Shown here one piece after another: positions 10,788 through 21,113 of a stretch of DNA of 64,000 nucleotides. Every line of letters starts with the position of its first letter. The first letter of the stretch is position 1. Below the pieces are notes generated by a model. It was not told where the DNA came from, made no database searches, and saw only the letters and a list, made by a program, of their open reading frames with translations. The translations under genes and the position numbers were made by a program. Origin of the DNA: Sporothrix humicola (lineage: Eukaryota; Ascomycota; Sordariomycetes; Ophiostomatales; Ophiostomataceae); the NCBI GenBank assembly GCA_021396245.1, contig WNYE01000092.1, positions 62,001 to 126,000 on the forward strand. Direction: 5' to 3'.

Positions 10788-11712
10788 CTATGCAATTCTC
10801 TGATGGGTATAGTATCTCGTCCTGCCTCTCTTGTACTCACTAACATCCTGATCATTGAACGTGGCCCTTTTCCAGTCACCTTGTTTGGTCGTGATAGATC
10901 GGCCCTTGCTATCACGAAAAATGTACTCATCCGAAGAAAATGTGTGGGTACCCATTTTTACATCAACTTTGACCCAAGCGGCCGTGGAAGTTGAAGAATT
11001 TGGGATGAGAGAAGAATCTTCCACCAGGTTTGTATGCATATCTTGGCTAGAAAATGCCGCAGCAGACTGGTCGTATGCAGCCTCACTCTGCATATATTCC
11101 AACTGGAAAGATGTCTCGTTGTATGCTCCAAGGTCGTCGTGTGAGGAGATTTGACCAGTGGCATACCCAGACATCCACATTGTGTCTGTAGCCATCGACT
11201 CATTCTCGGCGGAGTAATAAGCGCCACCGTGCCATTCGATGCCATCAGTGGCCCCTAACTGGACACCTTGCCCAGCGAAATCTTGGGTGTGCCCCTTTTC
11301 AACACCCATCGCGACGCCTCCCGTGTTCTTTTCAACATTTCTGTCAGTTCTGCGTCTGTGGGAGCTCCACTAGGATCTGTTACAACCCTACTTTCCACAT
11401 ATACACTTGGCATCGTGGCCTGTCGGGGACTGGAGATGACGACAACCATGCCATTCCCAAGCACGCGATTGTTGACAGGCACATTGTATGTGTATGTCAC
11501 AGGCTCAAGCCCCATGTCGCTCAATGCACTTTGCATGATGTCGATTTGATGAGGAAGTGCCGTCTGGCCTTTGTAAAAGGCACAGACAACGTGACCGGCC
11601 GACCCAGGAGATAGTAGCCACGTTCGATGCCTTGGTCGTACAGCCCTCGGACGTATTTCATCGCTTCACGAGCGTTATTGTTCACCTGCATCTTGGTCGT
11701 ACAAAGGCGCAC
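10788..11712 (-). pseudogene. Broken gene of unknown family, at least two frameshifts
   Basis: Three minus-strand frames follow each other in protein order and overlap only at their ends: 11712 to about 11545 (with YVRGLYDQGIERGYYLLGRP), about 11536-11310 (with EPVTYTYNVPVNNRVLGNG and VVVISSPRQATMPSVYVESR), and about 11320-10788 (ending with an IFRDSKGRSITTKQGDWKRA region). Each piece has regular, non-repetitive protein-like composition and ends where the next begins, so this looks like one coding sequence hit by two small indels near 11545 and 11315. No ATG with a good context precedes the first piece, so the 5' end may also be missing. I do not recognise the family. An alternative is a gene with two very short introns, but no convincing donor, branch and acceptor sets were seen at the switches. 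Confidence 0.5.
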
Positions 11713-12463
11713 CTGAGGATCGCTGAGGCCGTCTGAGGCAGCTCAGTTAACATCAGACCAAATCAGTGACACACGAATGAAGACGACTGAGGCGGATTGA
11801 GGTCAACTAGATATATAAGAGCTTCCTCCCAGAAAAACTAGATAGAAGACTCAGTCGTTACCGATTGTCTGAAATATAAACCTAGAAGAACTTATAATCC
11901 TGTGCCATCATTGCATACAATCACCACTACCCCTTGTGCGTGTTCAGTTAGTTCAACCTGTAAGGGATTACGTAGGCAAAAGCTCTACGGATCTTATGCT
12001 CGATGTCAAAAGCTAACGAAATACAAGATACAGAAGAAAGAGGAAAGAACATACAAGGGCTTAACGTAAGCCCTGCGACAATAAAGTGAGGGCTAGCCCT
12101 CGACTCGACCCACTGTCGCCTGTCGACGGTTGCTGCGCCGCCGTCGGCGGGCCTCTGATCGGAAGTCCCATGGCTGGGCTATGCCAGCCAGCCTACCGGC
12201 CCATGGCCCGTCAGTGTCACACAACCGTTACACATTATCACTGTCTTACCAGAACAAGCCCCTCTAGCCTGACCACCTAGCAAGGGCCGCTTCTTCCCCT
12301 GGGAAAGTGCTCTTTGTAACATCGTGGGAACGAAATCGAGGTTGTTTCAAACCAGCCCCCACACCTATCAAAACCCATCAAGTTAGCTATCTTGTGGCTT
12401 TTTTCGTGACGGAGTCGGTGATTGTACAGGGCTGACATACCTCCGGGTGTGCCGATCAGGTAC

Positions 12464-12524
12464 TGTGCCACGCCCCACTTTTTGGTCCACATTTGGCTCC
12501 ACCTAACCTACTAAATTTAGGTGG
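12464..12524 (+). repeat. 17-bp motif plus palindrome, copy 1 (transposon-end-like)
   Basis: TGTGCCACGCCCCACTT at 12464-12480 is repeated exactly at 17918-17934. Here it is followed by a hairpin: CCACCTAA at 12499-12506 pairs with TTAGGTGG at 12517-12524. Copy 2 also has a hairpin at nearly the same distance. Shared sequence followed by a non-identical but paired hairpin suggests a mobile-element terminus. It lies about 140 bp left of the LINE remnant. Confidence 0.5.
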
Positions 12525-12662
12525 AATGAAGTGAGGGCCGAGAATCAGGGCGTGGCCCGAGTATCTGGAAGCTATGTAAATCGTAAGCGAGGCTGGGGTA
12601 AGATTGTGGAGTCGAGCGTATCCAAGACGAAGTGATAGCCGAAACCTCAATCGGGGCAAAAC

Positions 12663-13286
12663 ATGGTCTGGCAAATCTACGAGTGTATGCAAAGATTCCA
12701 AGACCAAAGGAACAGTGTCATCCTACGATGGGCATCCGGAGGAGAAAATATCGAGCCAGCGAAAAGGGCGAAGAGGGAGGCCCGGAAAGCTACCCACCAA
12801 GGACAACTGTACGAAATACAATAGTGGCCAAGCAGAGATTGGACAGACGGATCCCCAACGAAGTAGGAAAATACTCGAAGCACATCGACACGGCTCTCCC
12901 AGGCAACCACACGTATACCCTCTACGATAACCTTGAACGCAACGAGGCCCGTGTCCTAGCACAACTTTGGATGGGCATGGCACGGGTGAATGAATACCTC
13001 CACCAGAGCGAAGCAGCAGAGACAGACACTTGCGCCTGTGGCCAAGCGAGAGAAACCATCAAGCACTTCCTCTTCCACTGCACGCAGTGGCAGACACACA
13101 CGAAAACTCCTAGAACAAAGGGAATCCAAAACAGGAAACCTGTACTTCTTCCTAGGAGGAAAAGAATCAACAGACCAGGACGACTGGAAGCTAGACGTGA
13201 AAGCGGTCCGTGCCACGATCAAGTTTGCCATTGAAACAAAGAGAATAGACTACGTACCGGAAACAGACAACAGAAACACACAATGA
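12663..13286 (+). mobile_element. Non-LTR retrotransposon (Tad-type LINE) remnant: end of RNase H and C-terminus of ORF2
   Basis: The frame from 12663 reads QRFQDQRNSVILRWASGGEN then an Ala/Lys-rich helix, matching the end of a fungal LINE RNase H domain, and stops at a TAG. Another frame carries the region containing NHTYTLYDNLERNEARVLAQ and the Cys/His element CACGQARETIKHFLFHC (C-x-C-G then H-x4-C), the usual zinc-like motif near the C-terminus of ORF2. A third frame (to 13286) continues with a LGGKESTDQDDWKLDVKAVR region and ends. Three frames are needed, so the copy is dead and 5'-truncated, as LINEs usually are. The reverse transcriptase and endonuclease are absent. Bases 13287 to about 13620 may be its 3' untranslated region. 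Confidence 0.82.
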
Positions 13287-14126
13287 GACGCCCAGCAACA
13301 CCCATCAACGGCCGCTAACAACCGGCTAACCTATGGGACTACACGACCTACAACAACCAACGAGCAGCAAACCCGGCGTCAGGCACCAACCATAGGACCC
13401 TGAACACTTGGAAGAAGATTTTCAAGAGGTCAGACTGCCCAACCAACGAGTAGGAAGTGAAAAGGAGAAGTAATCGTACAAGGAGGAAAAGACCAAATCA
13501 GAGCGACGGGGCTTTGTATTATATAAGCATGATTCCATAAGTAGTGTACAGACGAGCCCTTTAAGTTAGTTAACTAGGCGTAGTGCCTCCAGGCGTAATA
13601 AGGGAGCAGAAAAAGTGGAGTACGTTGTGTGGTGTCCAGAATTCAAACCAAAGACTTATATTAGAACAAATTACATCGTACAGATCCATATGATTCCAAA
13701 CTCCTGGTCACAGAATCAGATTCCGTATTTTTTATCTTAAGCTAAGAGACCACCAACTTAGGCGATAAGCCTGGGAAACTTACCTTAAGCTTGCAAGGGC
13801 CGCTCACAGGGGGGGTCCTGAGGCGCATGGTTCAACCAGCTTACGGTGTCTTCTTAGCACTGCTTACGTGGTGTAAATGCTAAGTTTAACGAGTAATACA
13901 ATAACGAAGGAACTTGTGATATATTTAGCAATATTAAGACGATACAATAGAGCCCAAAAGAATACCAATTGATATATAAAGCTTTCCCCTCTTCCAGCAC
14001 ACAAAAACATCACCACGACACAAAAACATCGCCATTTGTTTGTCAAAACCCTTCGACGATAGCTATATTCTCCTAATACAACTACCACCCGCGCCTGTTA
14101 GATCAATATTGATCTATTGCACCACC
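13287..14126. other. Gene-free sequence between LINE remnant and secreted-protein gene
   Basis: 840 bp. The left part probably continues the LINE 3' region. The right part (13860-14126) is AT-rich with short A/C-rich runs just before the start codon at 14127 and likely holds that gene's promoter and leader. No gene seen. Confidence 0.4.
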
Positions 14127-14639
14127 ATGACGTACGCCTGGATCGTGGTCCTCCTTGGGGCCATTGCTCCCCTCATGGCCACTGCAACCCCCATTAATTT
14201 GTCGAAGGAAGAGATTGCTCCCCGAGGTAAGTTGTACAATAAGTATTTAATATATATCTGGATTTATTTTATGTTAACTTGCTCCCTATCAGCCGATTGT
14301 GTTGTCAATGCGGCATACCGCGACTCATGGCAAGAGTATGGTTATCACCGCTTTCGAACTGTCTTCTCTGCTGAAAACACCGATGTCAGTAACTACTGTC
14401 TTTATTGGGCAGGTATGTACTGAAGTCCACAGAACCCTATATTTTAAACCATTCACTAATGTTATCCAGTCGGCAATTTTCCTGGGGCCAACGTACAGTG
14501 CGGTTTTGATGATAGAGTCGATGGAGGTACTTGGCGTATAGATGTCAGTTACCCCTATGGTTCAGAGGCGGACTATTGGCTCGACCTTAGGGGCTCAAGA
14601 GACTCGTGGATCGAGGATTCCGGGTGCGCCACTGGCTAG
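14127..14639 (+). CDS. Small secreted four-cysteine protein (effector-like)
   Basis: Model: exons 14127-14226, 14293-14412 and 14470-14639; donors GTAAGT and GTATGT, acceptors CAG; 129 residues. The context before ATG is CACC. Residues 1-20 (MTYAWIVVLLGAIAPLMATA) form a clear signal peptide. The mature part has four Cys, in the local contexts ADCVV, NYCLY, VQCGF and SGCAT, consistent with two disulfides, and is rich in Tyr/Trp/Asp. Both introns follow a single G and rejoin codons cleanly, so the model is self-consistent. Another open frame directly downstream (about 14606-14890) also has four evenly spaced Cys and could be a damaged duplicate or a missed further exon. No known family is recognised. 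Family knowledge: small secreted Cys-rich proteins in repeat-rich fungal regions are often host- or competitor-facing effectors; this role is inference. Confidence 0.68.
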
Positions 14640-15172
14640 TTATTGAATCTTCTCGCCGGAGGGTTCGGCATATGTGTTTGGGCTCTGATTGGCAACACTA
14701 CTGTGATCTGAGTGTCACGGGCAAGGTTATAAACCTTAAGGTGTCACGTCGTAATCACAAAAATGTTCAAATCCCTCCCACAGGGACCGAATATCGGCTA
14801 GTCTGTGCGCCATATTCAGACCCTCAAGGCCCTGGATGCCTTGTATTAAGCATCGCTTGTCTGAGTGCAGAGTTTTTTTCATCCTCCTTATGAGGGTTTT
14901 TCTCTGGGCTTTTACAAATCTCTCTATCTCCTTTACATCGTATCACTCAATTCGCTGCAATTCGACAAACCGACCACTCCCTTATCACTGTGCTCCCAGT
15001 AGACTACTTAAGTATATTGATTATGGTATGTACATTTGACTAGAACAGCTCTTTAGCTATTAATCTAATTTGATTAACTAGCTATATGTTTATTATTAGC
15101 GGCCCGTGTTCTGGCTGCTGATGGCCGGCTCGGTCGTCACTGTATCCGCATGTGCCTCCAGCGGGCGCCGAC

Positions 15173-16299
15173 ATGAATCAGATGGCGCTGTGCAAGTTTC
15201 GTGGCGACTACGACGCCCACCTGCCGGGAAACGCGTATACCAAACGGAACGTGTAGTCCTGGGACGCGCCGGTCGACGTGTTCTTGAACAACTTGCCCAT
15301 GTGGTATCTCAGGGGCCAAACAGACGTGCCCAGGCATTGTAGCGGGACACCGGCCATCGTCAAAAACATGGCCTTGTTTCGGCAAGAGGACGTGCAAATG
15401 GATCTGGGTGCCAAGCTGCCGCCGCCACTGCCACGAAAACCAAATGCCGGAGACGGAGATCAAGCCATGCAGGATGGCGAACTGCAGTTGATCATCGATG
15501 ACAAACAAGGCCACTTTGACACATGGCGTGGCTGCCGGCATGTTCGTTCCCCTCTGATCGTCGCAGTCCTTCTAGACAAGACCACCGTGCCCGGCCTCGT
15601 CTTCACAGTTGCGTACAACTTAGTCGTCAGCTTCCTCGCTACGTACTACAGCGGTGGCGGCCATGCGGCACGGCTCATGTCCAAGTACGAGCGTCCGTTG
15701 CCTGTCTTCCGGTTCAGGTGGCCTGACGGTGCGGAGGCGGCGGGCCGCGAGATTCTCAGGCGGCCGCTGATGCCATATTTTGAAAGACGTTTATGTAGTC
15801 GTGAGCTAGCACGCTACATTGTATACATGGAGAGGCGGTCACGGCTAATGTACATCCACACGGTACTCTCTAATTTGACTGTCATCGTCGCGCGGCAATC
15901 AGTGAATATAAACGCCACGTACGAGCCATGCCCAGAAGGCGACGAGGACGGAAGAGCATGGGGAAGTGAGCTAGTTGACAACTGCATAAACAGCTACCAG
16001 ATGGAGGGCTGGACGGCACTCCACAAACTATGTCGACTGTGGAACCAAACTATGGCACGCAGCGACGAGAGGGATCCCTGGCGCGATTAAGGCCGGGGCC
16101 GCCCAGGGTATACACGCTACAAAACGGCGATAATAGAGCTACTGGCCGCTCTCATCACCCGCGGCGCCGATATTTAGGCACTGCAGCGAACGGGCAGACG
16201 CCAATTGATCGCGTCCATGTGCAAGCTAGCAAAGACTACCTGGGCAGGCTGGCGGCCGTTATGCGGCGACAGCGGCAAATTTTTAAGCCGGGCAACTAA
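15173..16299 (+). pseudogene. Broken ankyrin-repeat protein gene
   Basis: The frame from the ATG at 15173 (MNQMALCKF...) is closed by a TAG at 15254-15256, then reads on without a stop for 277 codons to a TAA at 16088-16090. It then continues in the same frame with the ankyrin pattern IIELLAALITRGADI, closed again by TAG. The ANGQTPID start of the next repeat lies in a different frame (to 16299). A TALHKLC ankyrin start occurs near 16012. Thus there are two in-frame stops plus one frameshift. N-terminal to the repeats is a long non-repeat region of unknown family, including a Pro-rich PPPLPRKP. Ankyrin-tailed proteins are abundant and turn over quickly in fungi; an intact one lies at 61.9-64 kb. 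Upstream remnant sequence may begin near 15106. Confidence 0.62.
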
Positions 16300-16640
16300 A
16301 CAATGCCAGATTATATGCCACCCGAATCTTGTTATTGCGAATTTCCTTATTCAGAAGTGCGCTTGTGCTATAGCTACTTTAACCTCCTTAGCAGGTGTGC
16401 CTTGGGTGTTGCTACAGTATGGCTATACATTGCATCTTAATTAGGGACAAATGGCTCACGATAACTTTATCGAGGTAGTATTAGGATGTTGAGACGAGTA
16501 GAGAATATTGTAGGTCTTCGCCTATGATGCTAAATTATGTAAGCGTGTAGTCCTACGACCAACTTTTGCCTCTCACACCTCAGGAGAGTGCGATAGCCCT
16601 TATTTCTAAACACACGCAGGAGACTCGCCTACCAACACGT

Positions 16641-17639
16641 TCATGAGATGGCCCCTAGAGTCCCAATAGCGAGTCCAATTCTCAGCAACAGCAGAGCCTC
16701 CCCAGCACCGAACGAACCCTCCTTAACCCTGAAGTACTCGGACCAACTGACAACCTTGCCATCATACTTGCGTACAAAGAGGCTGTCGCGCAGGACGAAC
16801 CCGAGAACGACTTCCTTTGGAATTGGGATGCTCCGGAGACCGGCCTGTCGAAACATGGCATCGCAGGTTGCAAGCGTATTCTCCGCAATGAACTTGCGCG
16901 ACTTCTCGTCGATACAGTACAGCGTGGCAATGGCATCAGCAACAGGCTTATCAAATGTGAGCTTCCCGACAAGAGAGATCGTCCTGTATGTGGTAGTCGG
17001 TTGGCCAGGCTGCTGAATCTGCTGGGCGACCGGTATACGGAATGTGGTGCACGCTGGGCAGTAGACGACAGGGCCGTACGTCTGCAGTTGCAGACACGAA
17101 CACCCAGTCACAAACGCGGGGCGCAGGAAGGGTATGGTACATGGGAATGTCTTCCGGTATGGCATTTTGATCTTGTCCGCGTAGAACTGGGCGAGTCCGG
17201 AATCGGTCTTGTTGCGCGTGACAACGACCGAGTCTCCCAGTGCATTGTAGTAGAGCAGCATCAGGCTCAAGCTTGGATGCGGCGACGGCTTGATATTCGG
17301 GAAGCTCTTGGGTATTTCTTCGACAGCTTTGTCCCAAGTGGGGCACGCCTTCATAAAGCGGCGCGCTTGCTCCTTCGTGATGGTCGTCTTTGGCACCTCG
17401 TGGATTCGTTGCCATTGGACCCCCTGGCGCAAATAGTATGTTTGCGTCGCGGCGTCATAGCCAAGCACGCCATAGCTTGTTGTATACAGCAACAGCCGCT
17501 TGACCACCACGTCAGCTAGCTGGGCGGATGCCGTCGTAACCTTAGGAGCATTGCTCTTCCCCTCCTCCGTGCCGGCGCTCCCTCCGGCGATCGGTCCGGC
17601 CGCTGTCTGCTCACTAGGTTTCTCGTCGGTTTCGGGCAT
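16641..17639 (-). CDS. Intact hypothetical 332-residue protein, unrecognised
   Basis: Single exon, ATG at 17639-17637. The first 35 residues are Glu/Thr/Gly/Ala-rich and probably disordered. The rest looks globular, with a GYDAATQTYYLRQGVQWQRI segment near residue 60, a Cys cluster CSC...CPAC around residues 180-197 that could bind a metal, and a hydrophobic Gly/Leu-rich C-terminal end (LLLLRIGLAIGTLGAIS) that might be a tail anchor. No signal peptide and no named domain recognised. It is fully open amid broken genes and transposon debris, so it has either arrived recently or is under selection. Codon usage is ordinary, with G/C-rich third positions. Function unknown. Confidence 0.68.
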   Translation of the reverse strand: MPETDEKPSEQTAAGPIAGGSAGTEEGKSNAPKVTTASAQLADVVVKRLLLYTTSYGVLGYDAATQTYYLRQGVQWQRIHEVPKTTITKEQARRFMKACPTWDKAVEEIPKSFPNIKPSPHPSLSLMLLYYNALGDSVVVTRNKTDSGLAQFYADKIKMPYRKTFPCTIPFLRPAFVTGCSCLQLQTYGPVVYCPACTTFRIPVAQQIQQPGQPTTTYRTISLVGKLTFDKPVADAIATLYCIDEKSRKFIAENTLATCDAMFRQAGLRSIPIPKEVVLGFVLRDSLFVRKYDGKVVSWSEYFRVKEGSFGAGEALLLLRIGLAIGTLGAIS

Positions 17640-17917
17640 TCTCGGAAGGTTCTGTTAGCACTCCTTCAAGAGGGGGGTCCAGGCCCTCTTCGATCTGGAA
17701 CGACTCCGTACTCTGTACGGGCCGGAATAAACTTTCAGATGGACTTTCGGCTGGACTGGCCAGTTCTTTTGTACAAGTACTACCCTTTCCTTAAAGAGTC
17801 ACTGCCCCACCAAAGACCCAATTATACCCGGTCTCGTCTCCACGTGGGCAATGAGAATAAATACAGAGTCGCAGGGCGTACTCGTAAGGCAGATCTGTCA
17901 AGGTTGCAATGCGCAAT

Positions 17918-17963
17918 TGTGCCACGCCCCACTTATTCTGATCCACCCTATCCTACTGGATAG
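17918..17963 (+). repeat. 17-bp motif plus palindrome, copy 2 (transposon-end-like)
   Basis: TGTGCCACGCCCCACTT at 17918-17934 is identical to 12464-12480. A perfect stem CTATCC (17948-17953) / GGATAG (17958-17963) with loop TACT follows. Just downstream, ACCACCATAATGGC occurs twice within 30 bp (about 17987-18017). Confidence 0.5.
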
Positions 17964-18093
17964 TACGCACCCCCTAAAGTGTTGCTCACCACCATAATGG
18001 CTAGACCACCATAATGGCCAAAAACAAAAGAAAAAGAAAAAAATAAGAACGATATATTACACAAAACAAATCTAGTAAATACGAAAAAGAAAA

Positions 18094-18315
18094 TCATAAA
18101 GCCTTCCAACATCGCAGAATCACCCCTTCTATGTCGTGTTTATCGAATCTGCCTTTCCATTTATAATCCAGTGCTTGTTTTGCTACTGCTTCTGCCACTT
18201 TTTTCCGTTGAGTTAAGTTTTTGGTTTCCGATGCCGCTACAAGCGGTTTTGCGCGCTCAATCTCATCTCCTTCTCTTATATTTTTAATCAACCTCCGTGC
18301 CAAGGAGATCTCCAA
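18094..18315 (-). other. Short open frame in repeat debris, possible element fragment
   Basis: 73 codons, Lys/Ala/Glu-rich and probably helical (EISLARRLIKNIREGDEIER near the start, WKGRFDKHDIEGVILRCW near the end). It sits between the hairpin repeat and a T-tract at 18341-18375. No family recognised; it could be a scrap of a transposon protein or chance. The remaining sequence 17964-19558 holds no supported gene. Confidence 0.25.
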
Positions 18316-19558
18316 AGGCCCTTCGCTCAGGAGAGGTGTGTTTTTTTTTTTTTTTTCTTTTTTTTCTTTCTCTCCTTATCGCCTGACTTTTACGGCCATC
18401 TCTATACGGCCCAGGTCTCTTTATAACTTGAATAATCTCGGCGACTAGCGTTTAGGCGTCAGGGTAAAATGGGGTGACCGTAAGGATAGTATCTGTAAGA
18501 GGATTGTAGATGAATGGGCAGACTGGCACGCTCCCGAGGCGGTGCTTGGCTGACCTTTCCTCCGTAGCCGTCAGGTAAGCGAAGGGGTCCCGACTGGGCC
18601 ATCGTGGTTGTCGAATCTCCCCGGACGTGGATAATACTTATTCCTTCTCGGTCACGGGGACAGACAACCACTCCTGATCGGAAATTTAGGGGATACGAAT
18701 ATTCCGTATACCTTCCACGCGGCGACCATTCGTGGTTGGCTCGACAAATGAAAGTCTTGCCTTACAACTATACCTACCTTTGGTTTTGATCATCTTCTTT
18801 TTCACTGGGATACATCCTTACGGTCACCTCGTTTTATCCCCTTGTAATATCCAAGTAAAATAGTATCCAAGTAAAAAAGAAGATAAAAGCCACCAAAGTA
18901 AGTGTACGATAATCAAAAGAAATTTTTACTTGTACACGCACATATACCAAGCTACGCCACGTTCTGGTATCGAGGGTCTGGACTCTGGCTGACAGCGAAA
19001 GCTCCGGTAGTCTCGTATCTCTCCTTGCGGGCTGTTGTTGAGATTCATTGAAAATAGCATTATGTCACTTTCTGGGCATGACGTCCCGATTAGTTGGAGG
19101 TGAGCTATTCTAGGGGAGCTGTCCCCGATTTACTGAGTAACGATGTCAGTGCAATTTGACCAGGCACTTCCCACTTGCAAGGAGCAAAGTGACAGGCGGG
19201 ATGACTTTGACAATTTGACGGTATACCGCTGGCCCGCAGCCGCACAACCGCCAGAGTTGCACGGGGGAGTCCACCTGTTCCGTGTTGTGAATGTTGCACT
19301 CTTGCAACCATTCGACCGTGACCGTCAGAAACAAACCGTCATCCGTCGGATGTCTTTCTCTTTCGCGCGTGCTTCATTGGAAATGCCGGCAGATACCACT
19401 CTACTCAGTGGGAAGCGCTCTTTGTGACCCTTTTATCGTCGTCATTAAACTACATAACCAGCTTCTCTTTAGCCGCTCATTGCCCACCCCCGTTTCGTCC
19501 ACCTCGTCCGCTTCCGTGTCCGACCCTCTCCCACTTTGCTGGCTATTTCCAAAACCAC

Positions 19559-21113
19559 TTACGTCCTGTTGCCTGCCATTCGCTCTCCCCTCTTGCGCGG
19601 GCCAGTCGGCGCCGTCGGTACCGCCGATACTTTCATCTTTGTCCGGCAGTCGGCACACGCTATCGTCTGACAGTCCGGACACTGGAACGCAAACCGTGCC
19701 AACCTCATACGGCAGTGCGGGCACTCCTGCCGGCCCTCGACGCGAGGCCACCACTTCTGGTGCTGGCAGACCGGAGAATTCTGGTGGTGCGGTGCAAATG
19801 TGGTCTTCTTCCGGGATGTTTGGCTTTGGGACTGCTTCTTTTCGCCCTCTGTCGTTTCCACACCTTCACTGCTCTCATCTTTGCGCCCTCCAGGCCAATC
19901 TCCAGCCGTCTTTGGCGACTGGGCATGTGCCGCACTGGCTGCTGCGTCTTTACGGCTATTCGCGGCCTCGGCGGTCTCGGGTTCCTGGCGCGCTCCTTTT
20001 TCGCGTGCCGCAAATATCGTATTGGCCACATCACGGTGCATTTCCCAGCGCTTGTCCAGCTCTTGTTTTTGTTTCTTTTCGCTTTCTTCCTGCTGACGCC
20101 GACTCCATCGCTCATCTGCTGCATCTTGTGCCGCCCTTTTCCTCTCAGTCTCTTTCGCCTCGCGCTGTTTCTTCCGTGCTTCGTCTGCTTTCCGCTGCCG
20201 CTCCCTCTGTTGTTGCTCTTGTTCCTGCTGCTGCTGCTGCTTGCGCCTTTGCTCTTTTTCTTGCAACTCTTTCAGCTTCTTGGATCTTGGCCTCGTTAAT
20301 TTGCTGCCAAAGAGAACCCATTCGCTGAACTACTGTTCTGAATTTAATCTCTGCCGTGGCGAGTTTGCTCTGGTGCGTTTGCATTTGTCGGTGCCCAGCA
20401 TCGCGAATGTTTTCTCGCCGGGCTGCGCGGAGTTTACGAGCATCAGCAGCTGCAGGTGTCTCCCGCGGCCCAAAAAAGAAGCCATATATTCCGGCCGTCT
20501 TTTTGACGCGCTCTTGCTCGTCTCTGACGTCTTTGGCCTCCTCCTCGTTGACCTCTCTCATTACAACCTGGATCCGATACAAGGCACAGTTTATATTGGA
20601 GATTTGTCGTTCTAGAGCGGCATGCTCGTCTTCCGCGTCTTGTAGTTCCTTTTCGAGCGCCACTATTCGTAATCGGCAGTATGTAGAGTTGCTTGCGCTC
20701 GTGGTAGCAGTCGGCCGCGTATGCGTGCTGCCCTGGCCGCCATTGTGATGTCCGTTTTGGTCCCCACATCCGTAGCGTTGGCGCCCGGACTGGATCGACG
20801 GATAGTGAAAGGTGTCGTACTCGAAGCGCTTCGTGTCGTCAATGAGAGTAGCGTGGGCGATGTTGAGCTAACAAAAACGAAACACATATGTGCCATGTAT
20901 TAGTCTTGAATTGGCTACGTTATGAGTGGACAATGGGAGAACTGTGGAACTCACCAGCTGGAACTGGGCTGTGGCATGAGGATTGCCAAGGTTCTTATCG
21001 GGGTGTCTTTCACGGGCCAGGCGCCTGTAACTCGCTCTGATAGTCGTTTTGTCGGCTGTCTCTGTGACCTGGAGGACCTCATAGTAGTCTTCGAATACTC
21101 GAGGAGGAGCCAT
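19559..21113 (-). CDS. J-domain (DnaJ-like) protein with coiled coil and C-terminal zinc ribbon; one frame break
   Basis: Exon 1 (21113-20955) encodes MAPPRVFEDYYEVLQVTETA and RLARERHPDKN with the HPD motif needed to stimulate Hsp70. An 87-bp intron (20954-20868, GTGAGT...TTAG) joins in frame to LNIAHATLIDDTKRFEYD, the end of the J domain. Then come a Gly/His/Thr linker, a long Glu/Lys/Arg/Gln coiled coil, and a zinc ribbon of four CxxC pairs (CPHC, CPDC, CADC and a partner Cys) before TAA at 19561. The coiled coil changes frame by one base near 20285. Either this is a 1-bp indel (mutation or assembly error), or a 55-bp intron (donor GTAGTT at about 20334, acceptor CCAAG at about 20280) restores the frame exactly. 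Expected role: Hsp70 co-chaperone; substrate unknown. Without RNA data I cannot say whether the gene is functional. Confidence 0.75.

Noticed and set aside
19424..20299. 291-codon plus-strand Leu/Phe-rich frame opposite the J-domain gene
   Set aside because: The Leu/Phe/Cys run is the complement of the Glu/Lys/Gln coiled coil on the minus strand, which has recognisable domains.
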